NCBI RefSeq assembly: GCF_003217255.1
Contig: NZ_QJTE01000001.1
Location: 558,001 to 622,000 of the forward strand
From: Pseudoroseicyclus aestuarii
GTDB taxonomy: Bacteria > Pseudomonadota > Alphaproteobacteria > Rhodobacterales > Rhodobacteraceae
DNA: 64,000 bases
Direction of reading: 5' to 3'
The notes beneath the pieces are model-generated. The model made no database searches. It was not told where the DNA came from and worked only from the letters and a program-made list of their open reading frames with translations. Position 1 is the stretch's first letter; each line of letters opens with the position of its first letter. Both the position numbers and the translations under genes were made by a program. This document shows positions 53,862-63,643 of this stretch, one piece after another.

Positions 53862-54608
53862 TCAGACCGTCTCGCCGCAGGCGCGGCGGAAGCGGCGCAC
53901 CGTCTCGGCCATGCCATGCTCGAGCGCATCGGCTGTCAGCCCATGGCCGATGGAAACCTCGGCCAGCTGCGGCAGCGCGGCGGCGAGGGGCGGCAGGTTG
54001 GCGACCGTCAGATCGTGCCCCGCGTTGACGCCGAGGCCCTCCTGCAGTGCGGCGGCCCCGGCGCTGCGCAGCCGCTCCAGCTCCTGACCCGCGGCATCGG
54101 GATCCGAGTGGGTGCCGCCGTAGGGGCCGGTGTAGAACTCCACCCTGTCGGTGCCGGTCGCGGCCGCGGCGGCAATCTGCCCGGCCTCGGGATCGGCAAA
54201 AAGCGAGACGCGCCGCCCATCGGCCTTCAGCCGCGCCACCACCGGGCGCAGCAGATCGGCCTGACCCGCGAAGTCCCAGCCGTGATCCGAGGTCGGCTGG
54301 TCCGGATCGTCGGGCACAAGGGTCACCTGCTCGGGCCGCGCCTCGGGCAGCAGGGCGAGGAAGTCCTCGCTGGGGTAGCCTTCGATGTTGAACTCGGCGC
54401 CGGGAAATTCCGCGTCGATCAGGGCGCGCAGATCGGCGAGGTCCGAGAAGCGGATGTGCCGCTGGTCGGGGCGCGGATGCACCGTCAGCCCATGCGCGCC
54501 GGCCTGCAGGGCGATCCGCCCCATGTCCACCACGCTGGGCCAGGGCAGGTCGCGCCGGTTGCGCAGCATCGCCACGGCATTGAGGTTGACCGAGAGCTTG
54601 GCGGGCAT
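53862..54608 (-). CDS. pdxJ: Pyridoxine 5-phosphate synthase
   Basis: 248 residues from ATG 54606-54608. It condenses 3-amino-2-oxopropyl phosphate with deoxyxylulose phosphate to make vitamin B6. [15 protein letters not shown] near 6-20, [12 protein letters not shown] near 41-52, [16 protein letters not shown] and [10 protein letters not shown] are all in place, including the catalytic Glu and His residues. The gene is transcribed toward the frameshifted phosphoesterase and divergently from the amidohydrolase. Confidence 0.96.
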   Translation of the reverse strand: MPAKLSVNLNAVAMLRNRRDLPWPSVVDMGRIALQAGAHGLTVHPRPDQRHIRFSDLADLRALIDAEFPGAEFNIEGYPSEDFLALLPEARPEQVTLVPDDPDQPTSDHGWDFAGQADLLRPVVARLKADGRRVSLFADPEAGQIAAAAATGTDRVEFYTGPYGGTHSDPDAAGQELERLRSAGAAALQEGLGVNAGHDLTVANLPPLAAALPQLAEVSIGHGLTADALEHGMAETVRRFRRACGETV

Positions 54609-54784
54609 GGGGTCTCTCCTTGATCCTGTGCCCCTGTCGTAGCCCCGGTGGCGGCCCGGCGCCAGCGCCCCGGCGATCTCGCCGCGCCCGATGGCCAATC
54701 CGGAACTTTGCGTGCAGGGTGCGCCTCGCCGCGGGCGGGGCACCCTGCCGCGCGGGACAGGTCGGAACGACGAAGGAGACGGAG

Positions 54785-55909
54785 ATGCACGATCTGGTGT
54801 TGCGGGGCGGGCGGGTGATCGACCCGGCCAGCGGGACCGACGCCGTGGCCGATGTCGCCTTTTCCGGCGGGCTTTGCGCCGGGATCGGCACGGGCCTCGA
54901 GGGGCGCGAGACGCGGGACGTGACGGGCTGCATCGTCACGCCCGGGCTGATCGACCTGCACACGCATGTCTACTGGGGCGGCACCTCTCTCGGGGTGGAC
55001 CCCGAGGATTACGCCCGCAGCAGCGCGGTGACGACCATGGTCGATACCGGCAGCGCGGGTCCCGGCAATTTCGCCGGCTTCCTGAACCACGTGATCCGCC
55101 CCGCCAGCCCGCGCATCCTCGCGCTGTTGCATGTCTCCTTCGCCGGGATCTTCGGCTTCGGGGTGCGCAGCCAGGTCGGGGAAAGCCACGATCCGCGCCT
55201 GATGGCGCCGCGCGAGGCGGTAGAGGTCGCGCGGGCGCATCCCGGCGATATCGCGGGGATCAAGGTGCGGGTCGGCTTCCACGCCTCTGGCCCCACCGGC
55301 ATCGCGCCGCTGGAGATCGGCCTGCAGGTCGCCGAGGAGACCGGCCTGCCGCTCATGGTGCATATCGACGAGCCGCCGCCCAGCTACGAGGCGGTCGTCT
55401 CGCTCCTGCGGCCCGGCGATATCCTGACCCATGCCTTCCGCCCCTTCCCGAATGCCCCCGTGGCCGGGGGCGGGGTGCGGCAGGCGGTGCTGGATGCGCG
55501 GGCGCGCGGCGTCCTGTTCGATATCGGCCACGGGCAGGGCAGCTTTTCCTGGGAGACGGCGCGGGCGATGCTGGCCAATGGCTTTGCGCCCGACACGATC
55601 TCTTCGGACGTGCATGCCTTCTGCATCGAGGGGCCGGCCTACGACCTTCTGCGTTGCATGACCAAGTTCCTCGCCCTCGGGCTGCCGCTGGGCGATGTGA
55701 TCGCCGCGGCGAGCCTTGCGCCCGCCGAGGCGCTGCGGCGCCCCGACCTCGGGCGGTTGGCGGCGGGGCTGCCGGGCGATGCCAGCGTGATCGCGCTGCA
55801 GCCGGGGGAGATCGCGCTCGAGGATGTGGAGGGGCGGATCGTCACGCATGACGCGCGCTTGGTCGCCCGCGGCACCGTGCTGGGCGGCGCATGGCGGGAC
55901 GCGGCATGA
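54785..55909 (+). CDS. Amidohydrolase/deacetylase-family metallohydrolase
   Basis: 374 residues from ATG 54785 (AAGGAG 6 nt upstream). Metal ligands His59 and His61 are in [11 protein letters not shown], a carboxylated lysine is expected in GIKVRVGF, and DVHAFCIEG carries a later Asp/His. [12 protein letters not shown] at the N-terminus is typical of dihydroorotase/D-aminoacylase-like enzymes of the AdeC/amidohydrolase-deacetylase subgroup. The stop overlaps the next start (ATGA). Substrate is unknown; N-acyl amino acids or cyclic amides are plausible. Confidence 0.85.
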   Translation: MHDLVLRGGRVIDPASGTDAVADVAFSGGLCAGIGTGLEGRETRDVTGCIVTPGLIDLHTHVYWGGTSLGVDPEDYARSSAVTTMVDTGSAGPGNFAGFLNHVIRPASPRILALLHVSFAGIFGFGVRSQVGESHDPRLMAPREAVEVARAHPGDIAGIKVRVGFHASGPTGIAPLEIGLQVAEETGLPLMVHIDEPPPSYEAVVSLLRPGDILTHAFRPFPNAPVAGGGVRQAVLDARARGVLFDIGHGQGSFSWETARAMLANGFAPDTISSDVHAFCIEGPAYDLLRCMTKFLALGLPLGDVIAAASLAPAEALRRPDLGRLAAGLPGDASVIALQPGEIALEDVEGRIVTHDARLVARGTVLGGAWRDAA

Positions 55910-57039
55910 GCGACGCGGTCTGGAGCTATGCCTGGGATCTGCAGGACATCGGGCTGGAGGAGGTCGCGCGCCGTACCGGCGGGCGCGGCGTCAGCCTTGC
56001 CACCTCCTACCACGCAGGGAGGTTCCTGCAGCCGGGCAACCCGCGCCGGCGCAGCTACTTTCCGCAGGACGGCACGGTTTACTGGCAGGTCGATCCCGCG
56101 CGCTGGCGCGGCGCCGAGATCGCGCCGGTCGAGGCCGATATCGTCGCGACCGAGGGGGACAAGCTGGGCGCCCTGATCGCGCGGCGGGACGCCGGCGGGC
56201 CAGAGGTCGCGGCCTGGTGCGTCTGCCTGCACAATACCCGCGCCGGCATGGCCCATCCGGAGCACGTGACCCGCACTGCCTTCGGCGATCCGAATTTCTA
56301 CGCGCTCTGCCCCTCGAGTCCCGCGGCGCGCGCCTATGTCACCGGCATGGTCGCCGAGATCGCCGAGCGCTACGCCCCAGACAGGATCGAGCTGGAGAGT
56401 CCCGACTTCCTCGGCTTCGCCCATGGCTACCACCACGAGAAGGACGGGCTGGGGCTGCTGGAGGAGGATCTTGTCCTGCTGGGCCTGTGCTTCTGCGAGC
56501 ATTGCCATGCCCGCGCTTCCGAGGCGGGCGTCGACCTGCGGGCGGCGCAGGAGAGGGTGACGGGGCTTCTCGAAGCCTCTTTCGCGCGAGAGATGCCCGA
56601 GGCGCAATTTGCAAGCCTCGCCGAGCTTGCCGCGCTGCCCGAGCTGGCGCCTGTTTTGGCCTGGCGGAGCGAGCCGGTGACGTCGCTCATCGCCGAGGCC
56701 AAGGCAGCGGCGGGCGAGGTGCCGGTCTACCTGATCGATGCCGAGGGCAGCGCGGCGGGCGGCGTCGACCGCGCGGCGGCGGCCGCGGCCTGCGACGGGC
56801 TGGTGTTCTGCGCCTACGACACGCCCGCCGAGCGGCTGGGCCCGCTTTTGGCGCAGCTGCGGCAAGAGATCGGGACGGCGGGGCTGAGGGCGGGGCTGAG
56901 CCTGGGCCTGCCGCAGGTCGCTGGACCCGCGGATCTGCGCGCCCGGGTGGCGGCGGCTCGCCCGCATGTCGAGGGGATCAACTTCTACAACCTCGGCCTC
57001 GTGCCGGCGGCGCGCTGGGACTGGCTGGCCGGGCACTGA
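55906..57039 (+). CDS. Unrecognised protein coupled to the amidohydrolase
   Basis: 377 residues, soluble. I do not recognise a named family. Visible features are SYHAGRFLQPGNPRRRSYFP near 34-53, IELESPDFLGFAHGYHHEKDG near 165-185 (charged residues at predicted strand ends), and CFCEHCH near 200. The last looks like a C-x-C-x-x-C metal site. Alternating alpha/beta sequence with a conserved Glu cluster suggests a TIM-barrel hydrolase. The start overlaps the amidohydrolase stop, so the pair works on one pathway. Confidence 0.7.
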   Translation: MSDAVWSYAWDLQDIGLEEVARRTGGRGVSLATSYHAGRFLQPGNPRRRSYFPQDGTVYWQVDPARWRGAEIAPVEADIVATEGDKLGALIARRDAGGPEVAAWCVCLHNTRAGMAHPEHVTRTAFGDPNFYALCPSSPAARAYVTGMVAEIAERYAPDRIELESPDFLGFAHGYHHEKDGLGLLEEDLVLLGLCFCEHCHARASEAGVDLRAAQERVTGLLEASFAREMPEAQFASLAELAALPELAPVLAWRSEPVTSLIAEAKAAAGEVPVYLIDAEGSAAGGVDRAAAAAACDGLVFCAYDTPAERLGPLLAQLRQEIGTAGLRAGLSLGLPQVAGPADLRARVAAARPHVEGINFYNLGLVPAARWDWLAGH

Positions 57040-57054
57040 GCCCCGGCGGGGCAA

Positions 57055-57104
57055 GCGGGGGGCCAGCCCCCCGCACCCCCCGGAGTATTTCGGGAAACAT
57101 GAAG
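57055..57104. repeat. Hairpin plus short intergenic repeat, copy 2
   Basis: GCGGGGGGC and GCCCCCCGC (57055-57063, 57066-57074) form a 9-bp stem with a 2-nt loop. It is followed by GAGTATTTCGGGAAACATGA and AG (57083-57104), which matches the repeat at 2612-2634. It lies between the unrecognised gene and dnaG. Confidence 0.65.
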
Positions 57105-57150
57105 GCGCGGCTTCTGGACAGGGGCGGCTGGCGACCCGATATTGGCAGGT

Positions 57151-59115
57151 ATGAAGCTGCCCCCTGGATTCCTGGACGAGTTGCGAGACCGCGTCTCGCT
57201 TGGCCGCGTGGCCGGGCGCAAGGTGACCTGGGATCCGCGCAAGTCCAACCAGGGCAAGGGCGATCTCTGGGCGCCGTGCCCCTTTCACCAGGAGAAGACG
57301 GCGAGCTTCCATGTCGATGATCGCAAGGGCTTCTACTACTGCTTTGGCTGCCACGCGAAGGGCGATGTGCTGAACTTCGTCCAGGAGACCGAGAACCTCG
57401 GCTTCATGGAGGCGGTCGAGAGCCTGGCGCGCGAGGCCGGTATGCCGATGCCCGCGCGCGATCCCGCGGCCAAGGCGAAGATGGACCGGCGCGGGCAGCT
57501 GACCGAGGTGATGGAGCAGGCGGCGCGCTTCTACCGCATGCGGCTGCAGGGCGGCGGCGGGGCGGCGGCGCGCGACTACCTGGCCGGGCGGGGCCTGTCC
57601 GAGGCGGGGCAGGAGCGCTTTGGCCTGGGCCTTGCGCCCGACGGCTGGCGCGCGCTGACCGATCACCTGACGCAGGCCGGCGTGCCGATGGAGATGCTCA
57701 AGGCGGCGGGCCTGTCGAAGGAGAGCGCGAAGGGCGGCAAGCCCTACGACGTCTTCCGCAACCGGCTGATGTTCCCGATCCGCGATGCGCGCGGGCGCTG
57801 CATCGCCTTCGGCGGGCGGGCAATGGATCCGGGCGAGAGCGCGAAGTACCTGAATTCGCCGCAGACCGAGCTCTTCGACAAGGGGCGGAGCCTTTACAAC
57901 GTGGGGCCTGCGCGGGCCGCGCTGGGGCGGGAGGTGCCGTTGATCCTGGCCGAGGGCTACATGGACGTGATCGCGCTGAGCGAGGCGGGCTTTGAGGCCG
58001 CCGTCGCGCCGCTGGGCACCGCCGTGACCGCCGATCAGCTGCAGCTGATCTGGCGGCTTTGCCCCGAGCCCGTCGTGGCGCTGGACGGCGATACCGCCGG
58101 GGTCCGGGCCGCCGGGCGGCTGGTGGACCTCGCGCTGCCCCTGATTGAGCCGGGGCAGGGGCTGCGGTTCGCCGTGCTGCCGGGCGGGCAGGACCCGGAC
58201 GACCTGATCAAGGCGCAGGGCGCAGAGGGCATGCGTGCGGTTCTGGAGGGCGCTCAGCCGATGCTGCGGATGCTCTGGCGCCGGGCGACCGAGGGGCGGG
58301 TGATCGACAGCGCGGAGCGGCGGGCCGGCCTCGAGCACGAGCTGAAGCAGGCCATCGGCGCGATCCGCGATCCCGGTCTGCGCCGCCATGCCGAGAGCGA
58401 GATCCGGCAGCTGATGTGGGACAGCTTCGGCGGCGGTCGGCGCAAGGGGCCGGCGCGGCCGCGCGGGCAGGGCGGAAAGCCCGCCTGGGGCCGCGACCTG
58501 CCGGTGCAGGCCAGCGCCGAGGCGCTGGCGGCGGCCGCTGGCGATGCCGATGAAGAGGCGCTGCGCGAGGCCGTGGTGCTGGCCGCGGTGCTCTCGACGC
58601 CCGCGGTCCTGCCCGAGGTTGAGGCCGCGCTCGAGCGGATGGAATGCCGGACGCCAGCGCATCGGGCGATCCGCGACGCGGTGCTGCATCACGCCGGTCG
58701 TGACGATTTGAGACAATCGGTGCGGCAAGAGCTGGGGGGCGAGGTGCTTGACAGCTTCCTGGGCCAGCACCATCTGGCGATCATGCCGGCGGTGCGGCGG
58801 GCGGGCGATCTGGACATCGCGCGCCAATGCATCCTCGAGGAGCTGGCCAAGCTCGCGGTCCAGCGCGGGGTGCCGCGCGAGATTGAGGAGGCGGCCGCGG
58901 CCCTGGGCGCGGCGGGCCATCCGCTGGACGAGGCGCTGACCTGGCGCCTTGGACAGGCGGCCGCGGCGCGCGACCGGGCCTGGCGCGGCAATGCCGAGGA
59001 CCGGACCGAATACGAATCGGCCTCCAACGGTGCGTTGCTTCGCCGGGACGAGCGCGAAGAGCTGAGTGCGCTTCTCGGGGGAATCGACTACAGCAAGTCG
59101 TCGGGTCGGCGGTAG
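57151..59115 (+). CDS. dnaG: DNA primase
   Basis: 654 residues. It makes RNA primers for replication. The zinc-binding CHC2 domain has Cys43, His46, Cys64 and Cys67; the TOPRIM domain contains ILAEGYMDVI and VALDGDTAG near 270-320; a C-terminal helicase-binding domain follows. The start ATG 57151 gives MKLPPGFLDELRDRV, as in relatives. It is the first gene of a dnaG-rpoD pair, with 173 nt to rpoD, as in many alphaproteobacteria; rpsU is not present. Confidence 0.96.
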   Translation: MKLPPGFLDELRDRVSLGRVAGRKVTWDPRKSNQGKGDLWAPCPFHQEKTASFHVDDRKGFYYCFGCHAKGDVLNFVQETENLGFMEAVESLAREAGMPMPARDPAAKAKMDRRGQLTEVMEQAARFYRMRLQGGGGAAARDYLAGRGLSEAGQERFGLGLAPDGWRALTDHLTQAGVPMEMLKAAGLSKESAKGGKPYDVFRNRLMFPIRDARGRCIAFGGRAMDPGESAKYLNSPQTELFDKGRSLYNVGPARAALGREVPLILAEGYMDVIALSEAGFEAAVAPLGTAVTADQLQLIWRLCPEPVVALDGDTAGVRAAGRLVDLALPLIEPGQGLRFAVLPGGQDPDDLIKAQGAEGMRAVLEGAQPMLRMLWRRATEGRVIDSAERRAGLEHELKQAIGAIRDPGLRRHAESEIRQLMWDSFGGGRRKGPARPRGQGGKPAWGRDLPVQASAEALAAAAGDADEEALREAVVLAAVLSTPAVLPEVEAALERMECRTPAHRAIRDAVLHHAGRDDLRQSVRQELGGEVLDSFLGQHHLAIMPAVRRAGDLDIARQCILEELAKLAVQRGVPREIEEAAAALGAAGHPLDEALTWRLGQAAAARDRAWRGNAEDRTEYESASNGALLRRDEREELSALLGGIDYSKSSGRR

Positions 59116-59288
59116 CCGCAGGCCCGCGGCGGGACAACCTGGCGGCGCAAAGACAGCGTTATCAGGAAATTAACCAAGGCCGGTTGCGAATCGGGGCAGG
59201 GGACGATTGATTCGTCTGGTCCGAATCACTTGTCGGTCGAAGCCTGAGCTCCAGGCTTTCAGGATCACGGAACGCGAGGAGACCCTTG

Positions 59289-61283
59289 ATGGCCGCGAAA
59301 GACGCCAGCGACGACCGCACGAAGGACGAGGCCCAGGACGGCGATATCTCGCTGGATATGAGCCAGGCCGCGGTCAAGAAGATGATCGCCGAGGGGCGTG
59401 AGCGCGGCTACATCACCTACGACCAGCTGAACGCCGTCCTTCCCCCCGATCAGGTCAGCTCGGACCAGATCGAGGACGTGATGTCGATGCTCTCGGAGAT
59501 GGGCATCCAGATCACCGAGGCCGAGGAAGGCGAAGAAGCCGAGGATACCGGCAGCCGCGAGGTCGCGACGACTGGCGGCACCCGCGACGTCGCCGTCTCG
59601 GCCGGCGATACCGAGAAGCTGGACCGCACCGACGATCCGGTGCGCATGTACCTGCGCGAGATGGGCTCGGTCGAGCTGCTGAGCCGCGAGGGCGAGATCG
59701 CCATCGCCAAGCGGATCGAGGCCGGGCGCAACACGATGATCGCCGGGCTCTGCGAGAGCCCGCTGACCTTCCAAGCCATCACGATCTGGCGCGACGAGCT
59801 GTTGTCCGAGGACATTCTGCTGCGCGACGTCATCGACCTCGAGACGACCTTCGGCACCCAGATGGGCGAAGAGGAGGCCGATGCCCCCGTGGTCGAAAGC
59901 CCGTCGCAGGACAGCGGCGAGCGGCGGCAGGAGGGCGGCTCGGGCCAGGAGCTCGACGCCGATGGCAATCCGATCAGCGGCGACGACGACGAGGATGATG
60001 ACGAGCAGGCGAACATGTCGCTTGCCGCGATGGAGGCCGCGCTCAAGCCGCGGGTCCTCGAGACGCTCGACACCATCGCCGAGAACTCCGCCCGCCTGAG
60101 CGAGATGCAGGACGCGCGCATGAGCGCGACGCTGAACGAGGATTCGAGCTTCTCGAAGGCGGAGGAGCAGGGCTACCAGCAGCTGCGCAGCCAGATCGTC
60201 GAGATGGTCAATTCGCTGCACCTGCACAACAACCGCATCGAGGCGCTGATCGACCAGCTCTACGGCATCAACCGCCGGATCATGTCGATCGACAGCAACA
60301 TGGTGAAGCTGGCCGACCAGGCCCGCATCAACCGCCGCGAGTTCATCGAAGCCTATCGCGGTGCCGAGCTCGACCCCTCCTGGGTGGAGCGGATGGGGCA
60401 GAAGCCGGGCCGCGGCTGGCAGGCGCTGTTCGAGCGGTCGACCGACAAGGTCGAGGATCTGCGCGCCGAGATGGCGCAGGTCGGGCAATACGTCGGTGTC
60501 GATATCGGCGAATTCCGCCGCATCGTGCAGCAGGTCCAGAAGGGCGAGAAGGAGGCGCGGGCCGCCAAGAAGGAGATGGTCGAGGCGAACCTGCGCCTGG
60601 TGATCTCCATCGCCAAGAAATACACGAACCGCGGGCTGCAATTCCTTGATCTCATTCAGGAAGGCAACATCGGCCTGATGAAGGCCGTCGACAAGTTCGA
60701 GTATCGCCGCGGCTACAAGTTCTCGACCTACGCCACCTGGTGGATTCGCCAGGCGATCACCCGCTCCATCGCCGATCAGGCGCGGACGATCCGCATCCCG
60801 GTCCACATGATCGAGACGATCAACAAGCTGGTCCGCACCGGCCGGCAGATGCTGCACGAGATCGGCCGCGAGCCGACGCCGGAAGAGCTGGCCGAGAAGC
60901 TGCAGATGCCGCTCGAGAAGGTCCGCAAGGTGATGAAGATCGCCAAGGAGCCGATTTCCCTCGAAACGCCGATCGGCGACGAGGAGGACAGCCAGCTTGG
61001 CGATTTCATCGAGGACAAGAACGCGATCCTGCCGCTGGATTCGGCCATTCAGGAGAACCTGAAGGAGACGACGACGCGGGTCCTCTCCTCGCTGACGCCG
61101 CGCGAGGAGCGCGTGCTGCGCATGCGCTTCGGCATCGGCATGAACACCGACCACACCCTCGAAGAGGTGGGCCAGCAGTTCAGCGTCACGCGTGAGCGCA
61201 TCCGCCAGATCGAGGCGAAGGCGCTGCGCAAGCTCAAGCATCCCAGCCGCTCGCGCAAACTGCGCAGCTTCCTCGACCAATGA
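59289..61283 (+). CDS. rpoD: RNA polymerase sigma-70 (housekeeping)
   Basis: 664 residues. Region 1.1 is at the N-terminus (about 1-80), region 1.2 at [21 protein letters not shown], then a long acidic insert ([10 protein letters not shown] near 235). Region 2 has [20 protein letters not shown] and [12 protein letters not shown], region 3 [17 protein letters not shown] and region 4 [19 protein letters not shown]. It recognises -35/-10 promoters. ATG 59289 is chosen over the preceding TTG. The stop overlaps the hlyU start (ATGA). Confidence 0.97.
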   Translation: MAAKDASDDRTKDEAQDGDISLDMSQAAVKKMIAEGRERGYITYDQLNAVLPPDQVSSDQIEDVMSMLSEMGIQITEAEEGEEAEDTGSREVATTGGTRDVAVSAGDTEKLDRTDDPVRMYLREMGSVELLSREGEIAIAKRIEAGRNTMIAGLCESPLTFQAITIWRDELLSEDILLRDVIDLETTFGTQMGEEEADAPVVESPSQDSGERRQEGGSGQELDADGNPISGDDDEDDDEQANMSLAAMEAALKPRVLETLDTIAENSARLSEMQDARMSATLNEDSSFSKAEEQGYQQLRSQIVEMVNSLHLHNNRIEALIDQLYGINRRIMSIDSNMVKLADQARINRREFIEAYRGAELDPSWVERMGQKPGRGWQALFERSTDKVEDLRAEMAQVGQYVGVDIGEFRRIVQQVQKGEKEARAAKKEMVEANLRLVISIAKKYTNRGLQFLDLIQEGNIGLMKAVDKFEYRRGYKFSTYATWWIRQAITRSIADQARTIRIPVHMIETINKLVRTGRQMLHEIGREPTPEELAEKLQMPLEKVRKVMKIAKEPISLETPIGDEEDSQLGDFIEDKNAILPLDSAIQENLKETTTRVLSSLTPREERVLRMRFGIGMNTDHTLEEVGQQFSVTRERIRQIEAKALRKLKHPSRSRKLRSFLDQ

Positions 61284-61561
61284 GCCTCTGGTCCAAGCTC
61301 TTCGGCGGAGGCACCGCCGAGCCCGCGCCCGAGCCTGCAAAGGCAGAGGATTACAAGGGATTCTCGATCCGGCCCGAGCCGATCAAGGACGGCGGCCAGC
61401 ACCGCGTCGCCGCCCGGATCGAGAAGACGGTCGGCGGCACCCTGCGGTCCCATTACCTGATCCGCGCGGATACCACCGGCAGCGCCGACGAAGCGGCCAG
61501 CATTTCGCTGGCCAAGGCCCGGCAGGTGATCGACGAGCAGGGTGAGGCCCTGTTCGACTGA
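61280..61561 (+). CDS. HlyU-family protein
   Basis: 93 residues. [11 protein letters not shown] at the N-terminus and [25 protein letters not shown] and [13 protein letters not shown] match the HlyU domain family, named from the Vibrio haemolysin activator but widespread with unclear function in alphaproteobacteria. It is translationally coupled to rpoD by an ATGA overlap, so it is produced with the main sigma factor. No DNA-binding motif is visible. Confidence 0.87.
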   Translation: MSLWSKLFGGGTAEPAPEPAKAEDYKGFSIRPEPIKDGGQHRVAARIEKTVGGTLRSHYLIRADTTGSADEAASISLAKARQVIDEQGEALFD

Positions 61562-61610
61562 TAGCCCCGGTGCCGGTTTCGCGCTGTCGCGGGAAGGCTC
61601 CTTTCGCCGC

Positions 61611-61639
61611 TTGACCTCTTCGGGGTAAAAGGGGAACAT
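61611..61639 (+). promoter_or_regulatory. Possible rmuC promoter
   Basis: TTGACC (61611-61616), 17-nt spacer, GAACAT (61634-61639), ending 24 nt before the rmuC start. The -35 is good, the -10 weak. Confidence 0.3.
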
Positions 61640-61663
61640 CGGGGCAGATTGATCGGAGGCCCG

Positions 61664-63187
61664 ATGCCCGACCTGTCCCTGCTTCTTCTTGCCGCGCTCG
61701 GCCTCGTGCTGCTGTGCCTTTGCCTTGCCGCTTTGGCGGGCCTTCGCACGGCGCGCGCCGAGGTGGCGGGGCTGCGCCGCGGCCTCGAAGAGGCGCAGGA
61801 ACGTGCCCATCGTCACGCCGCCCTGGCCGATGCCCGCGAAACTCGCCTTTCCGAAATGACTGACGAAATCGCCGCCGCGAGGGGCGACCTGCGGGAGGAG
61901 CGCGCCGCCCATGCCGCCACCTCGGAGCAGGGGGCCCGCAGTGGCGAGGCCGCCGAGGCCCTGCGCCGGACAGAGGCGCGGCTCTCGGCAGAGCTTGCGG
62001 ACCTGCGCGGGCAGCACCGGGACCTGCAGGAGCGTCACAACGAGTTGCAGCGCGATCACGCCGCACTCTCCGCCGATACCGAGGGGAAGCTGGCCAGCGC
62101 CGAGGAACGCCTGAAGGAATTCAGGGAGATGCGCGAGAAGATGCGCGCCGAGTTCGAGCAGCTGGCACAGGGTGTCCTGCGCTCCACCGGGAGCGACCTG
62201 TCCAAGGCGCATGGCGAAAAGCTGACCGAACTTCTGACGCCTTTCCGCGATCACGTCTCCCGCTTCGAGACGGAACTGCGGCAGGTGCACGGCAAGGCCG
62301 ACGAGGAGCGCGCCCGCCTGGGCGAGCAGATCCGGATGCTGACCGTGCAATCCGAGAACGTGCGCACCGAGGCGGCCAACCTGACCCGCGCCCTCAAGGG
62401 CGAGAAGCAGAAGCAGGGCGCCTGGGGCGAGATGATCCTTGAGCGGATCCTCGAGGCCTCTGGCCTGGAACGGGGCACGCATTACGTCGTGCAGGAAAGC
62501 CGCACCGATGCCGAGGGCGCGCGCTGGCGCCCCGACGTGGTGGTCAAGATGCCGCGCGAGAAGAGCCTGGTGATCGACAGCAAGGTCAGCCTCGTCTCCT
62601 ACGAGGCGGCGGTGAACGCCGAGGAAGAGGCCGAGCGTGCCCGGCACATGAAGGACCACGTCCTCTCCGTGCGCCGCCATATCGATCAGCTCGCGGCGAA
62701 GGGCTACCACGCGCTCGACGCGGGATCGGTCGATTACGTCCTGATGTTCATGCCGATCGAGGGTGCGCTGTCCGCCGCATTGGCAGAGGCGGGCGATCTG
62801 ACCGCCTATGCCGTGGCCCGCGGGGTGGGGGTGATGACGCCCTCGACCCTGATGGTCACGCTGCGCACCGTGGATCACATCTGGACGGTCGAGCGGCGCG
62901 AGAGCAATGCCGAGGATATCGCCATCCGCGCGGGCCGGCTCTACGACAAGGTCGCAGGCTTCGTCACCGACATGGAGAAGGTCGGCGGCGCGCTGGGGCA
63001 GGCGGCCCGGGCGCACGAGGATGCCATGGGCAAGCTCAGCCAGGGCCGCGGCAACGTGCTGGGGCAGATCGACAAGCTCAAGGTCATGGGCGCCCGCACG
63101 ACGAAATCGCTGCCGACCAGCTTCGACGCCGACGATGACGACGAGGACGCGGCGCAGCCGACCGCGCTGCTCGGCACCGAGGGCTGA
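61664..63187 (+). CDS. rmuC: DNA recombination protein RmuC
   Basis: 507 residues. One N-terminal membrane helix (LLLLAALGLVLLCLCLAALAG), a long coiled coil (about 30-200, rich in E/A/R/L), then the RmuC domain with the nuclease-like motif ARWRPDVVVKMPREKSLVIDSKVSLVS (residues range about 288-314). Family members limit recombination at inverted repeats; the fold resembles restriction endonucleases. CGGAGG lies 5 nt before ATG 61664. The gene follows hlyU after 102 nt. Confidence 0.9.
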   Translation: MPDLSLLLLAALGLVLLCLCLAALAGLRTARAEVAGLRRGLEEAQERAHRHAALADARETRLSEMTDEIAAARGDLREERAAHAATSEQGARSGEAAEALRRTEARLSAELADLRGQHRDLQERHNELQRDHAALSADTEGKLASAEERLKEFREMREKMRAEFEQLAQGVLRSTGSDLSKAHGEKLTELLTPFRDHVSRFETELRQVHGKADEERARLGEQIRMLTVQSENVRTEAANLTRALKGEKQKQGAWGEMILERILEASGLERGTHYVVQESRTDAEGARWRPDVVVKMPREKSLVIDSKVSLVSYEAAVNAEEEAERARHMKDHVLSVRRHIDQLAAKGYHALDAGSVDYVLMFMPIEGALSAALAEAGDLTAYAVARGVGVMTPSTLMVTLRTVDHIWTVERRESNAEDIAIRAGRLYDKVAGFVTDMEKVGGALGQAARAHEDAMGKLSQGRGNVLGQIDKLKVMGARTTKSLPTSFDADDDDEDAAQPTALLGTEG

Positions 63188-63304
63188 GGCATCCCGTTGT
63201 CGTGACGCAACGGCAGAGGCCGGGGGAGGCAGGAGCGGGTGCAGCCGCTGGAACCTTGGCCGCGCCAGCCGGTTGCGCTTTCGACTGTTACGGGAGTGCA
63301 AGCG

Positions 63305-63643
63305 ATGTCCGCAGGTTTTGCCGCGAAAATCCTCGATCACCTGACCATTGCGATTGCGGCAGTGCTCGCCGCCGTCCTTCTGTGGCTGGCCGGAACGATG
63401 CCCTCCCGCGCCGCGATGCCGGACACCACGGCCCCGGCGCAGGGCGTCGAGGTCATCGAGATCACCGTGGCCGCGGATGAGCTGGCGGCTTGCGAGGCGA
63501 TGCTTTCCGCCGTGACCGGCGCCGGCGCGGCTGCCCCCGGGGCCGAGATCGTGCCGCAGGACGCGCAGGATAGTTCCCTCACACTCGTCTCGGCCGAACA
63601 GCAGCAACAGGGTCTTCCGGTCGCGCGCTGCGTCGCGGGCTGA
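63305..63643 (+). CDS. Small membrane-anchored protein of unknown function
   Basis: 112 residues from ATG 63305, which has GGGAG 8 nt upstream; GTG 63239 is an alternative. One transmembrane helix near 13-33 (LTIAIAAVLAAVLLWLAG) is followed by an acidic, Ala-rich segment and a C-terminal QQQQG tract. No family is recognised. The stop shares two bases with the start of yjbQ (TGATG), suggesting coupling. Confidence 0.7.
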   Translation: MSAGFAAKILDHLTIAIAAVLAAVLLWLAGTMPSRAAMPDTTAPAQGVEVIEITVAADELAACEAMLSAVTGAGAAAPGAEIVPQDAQDSSLTLVSAEQQQQGLPVARCVAG

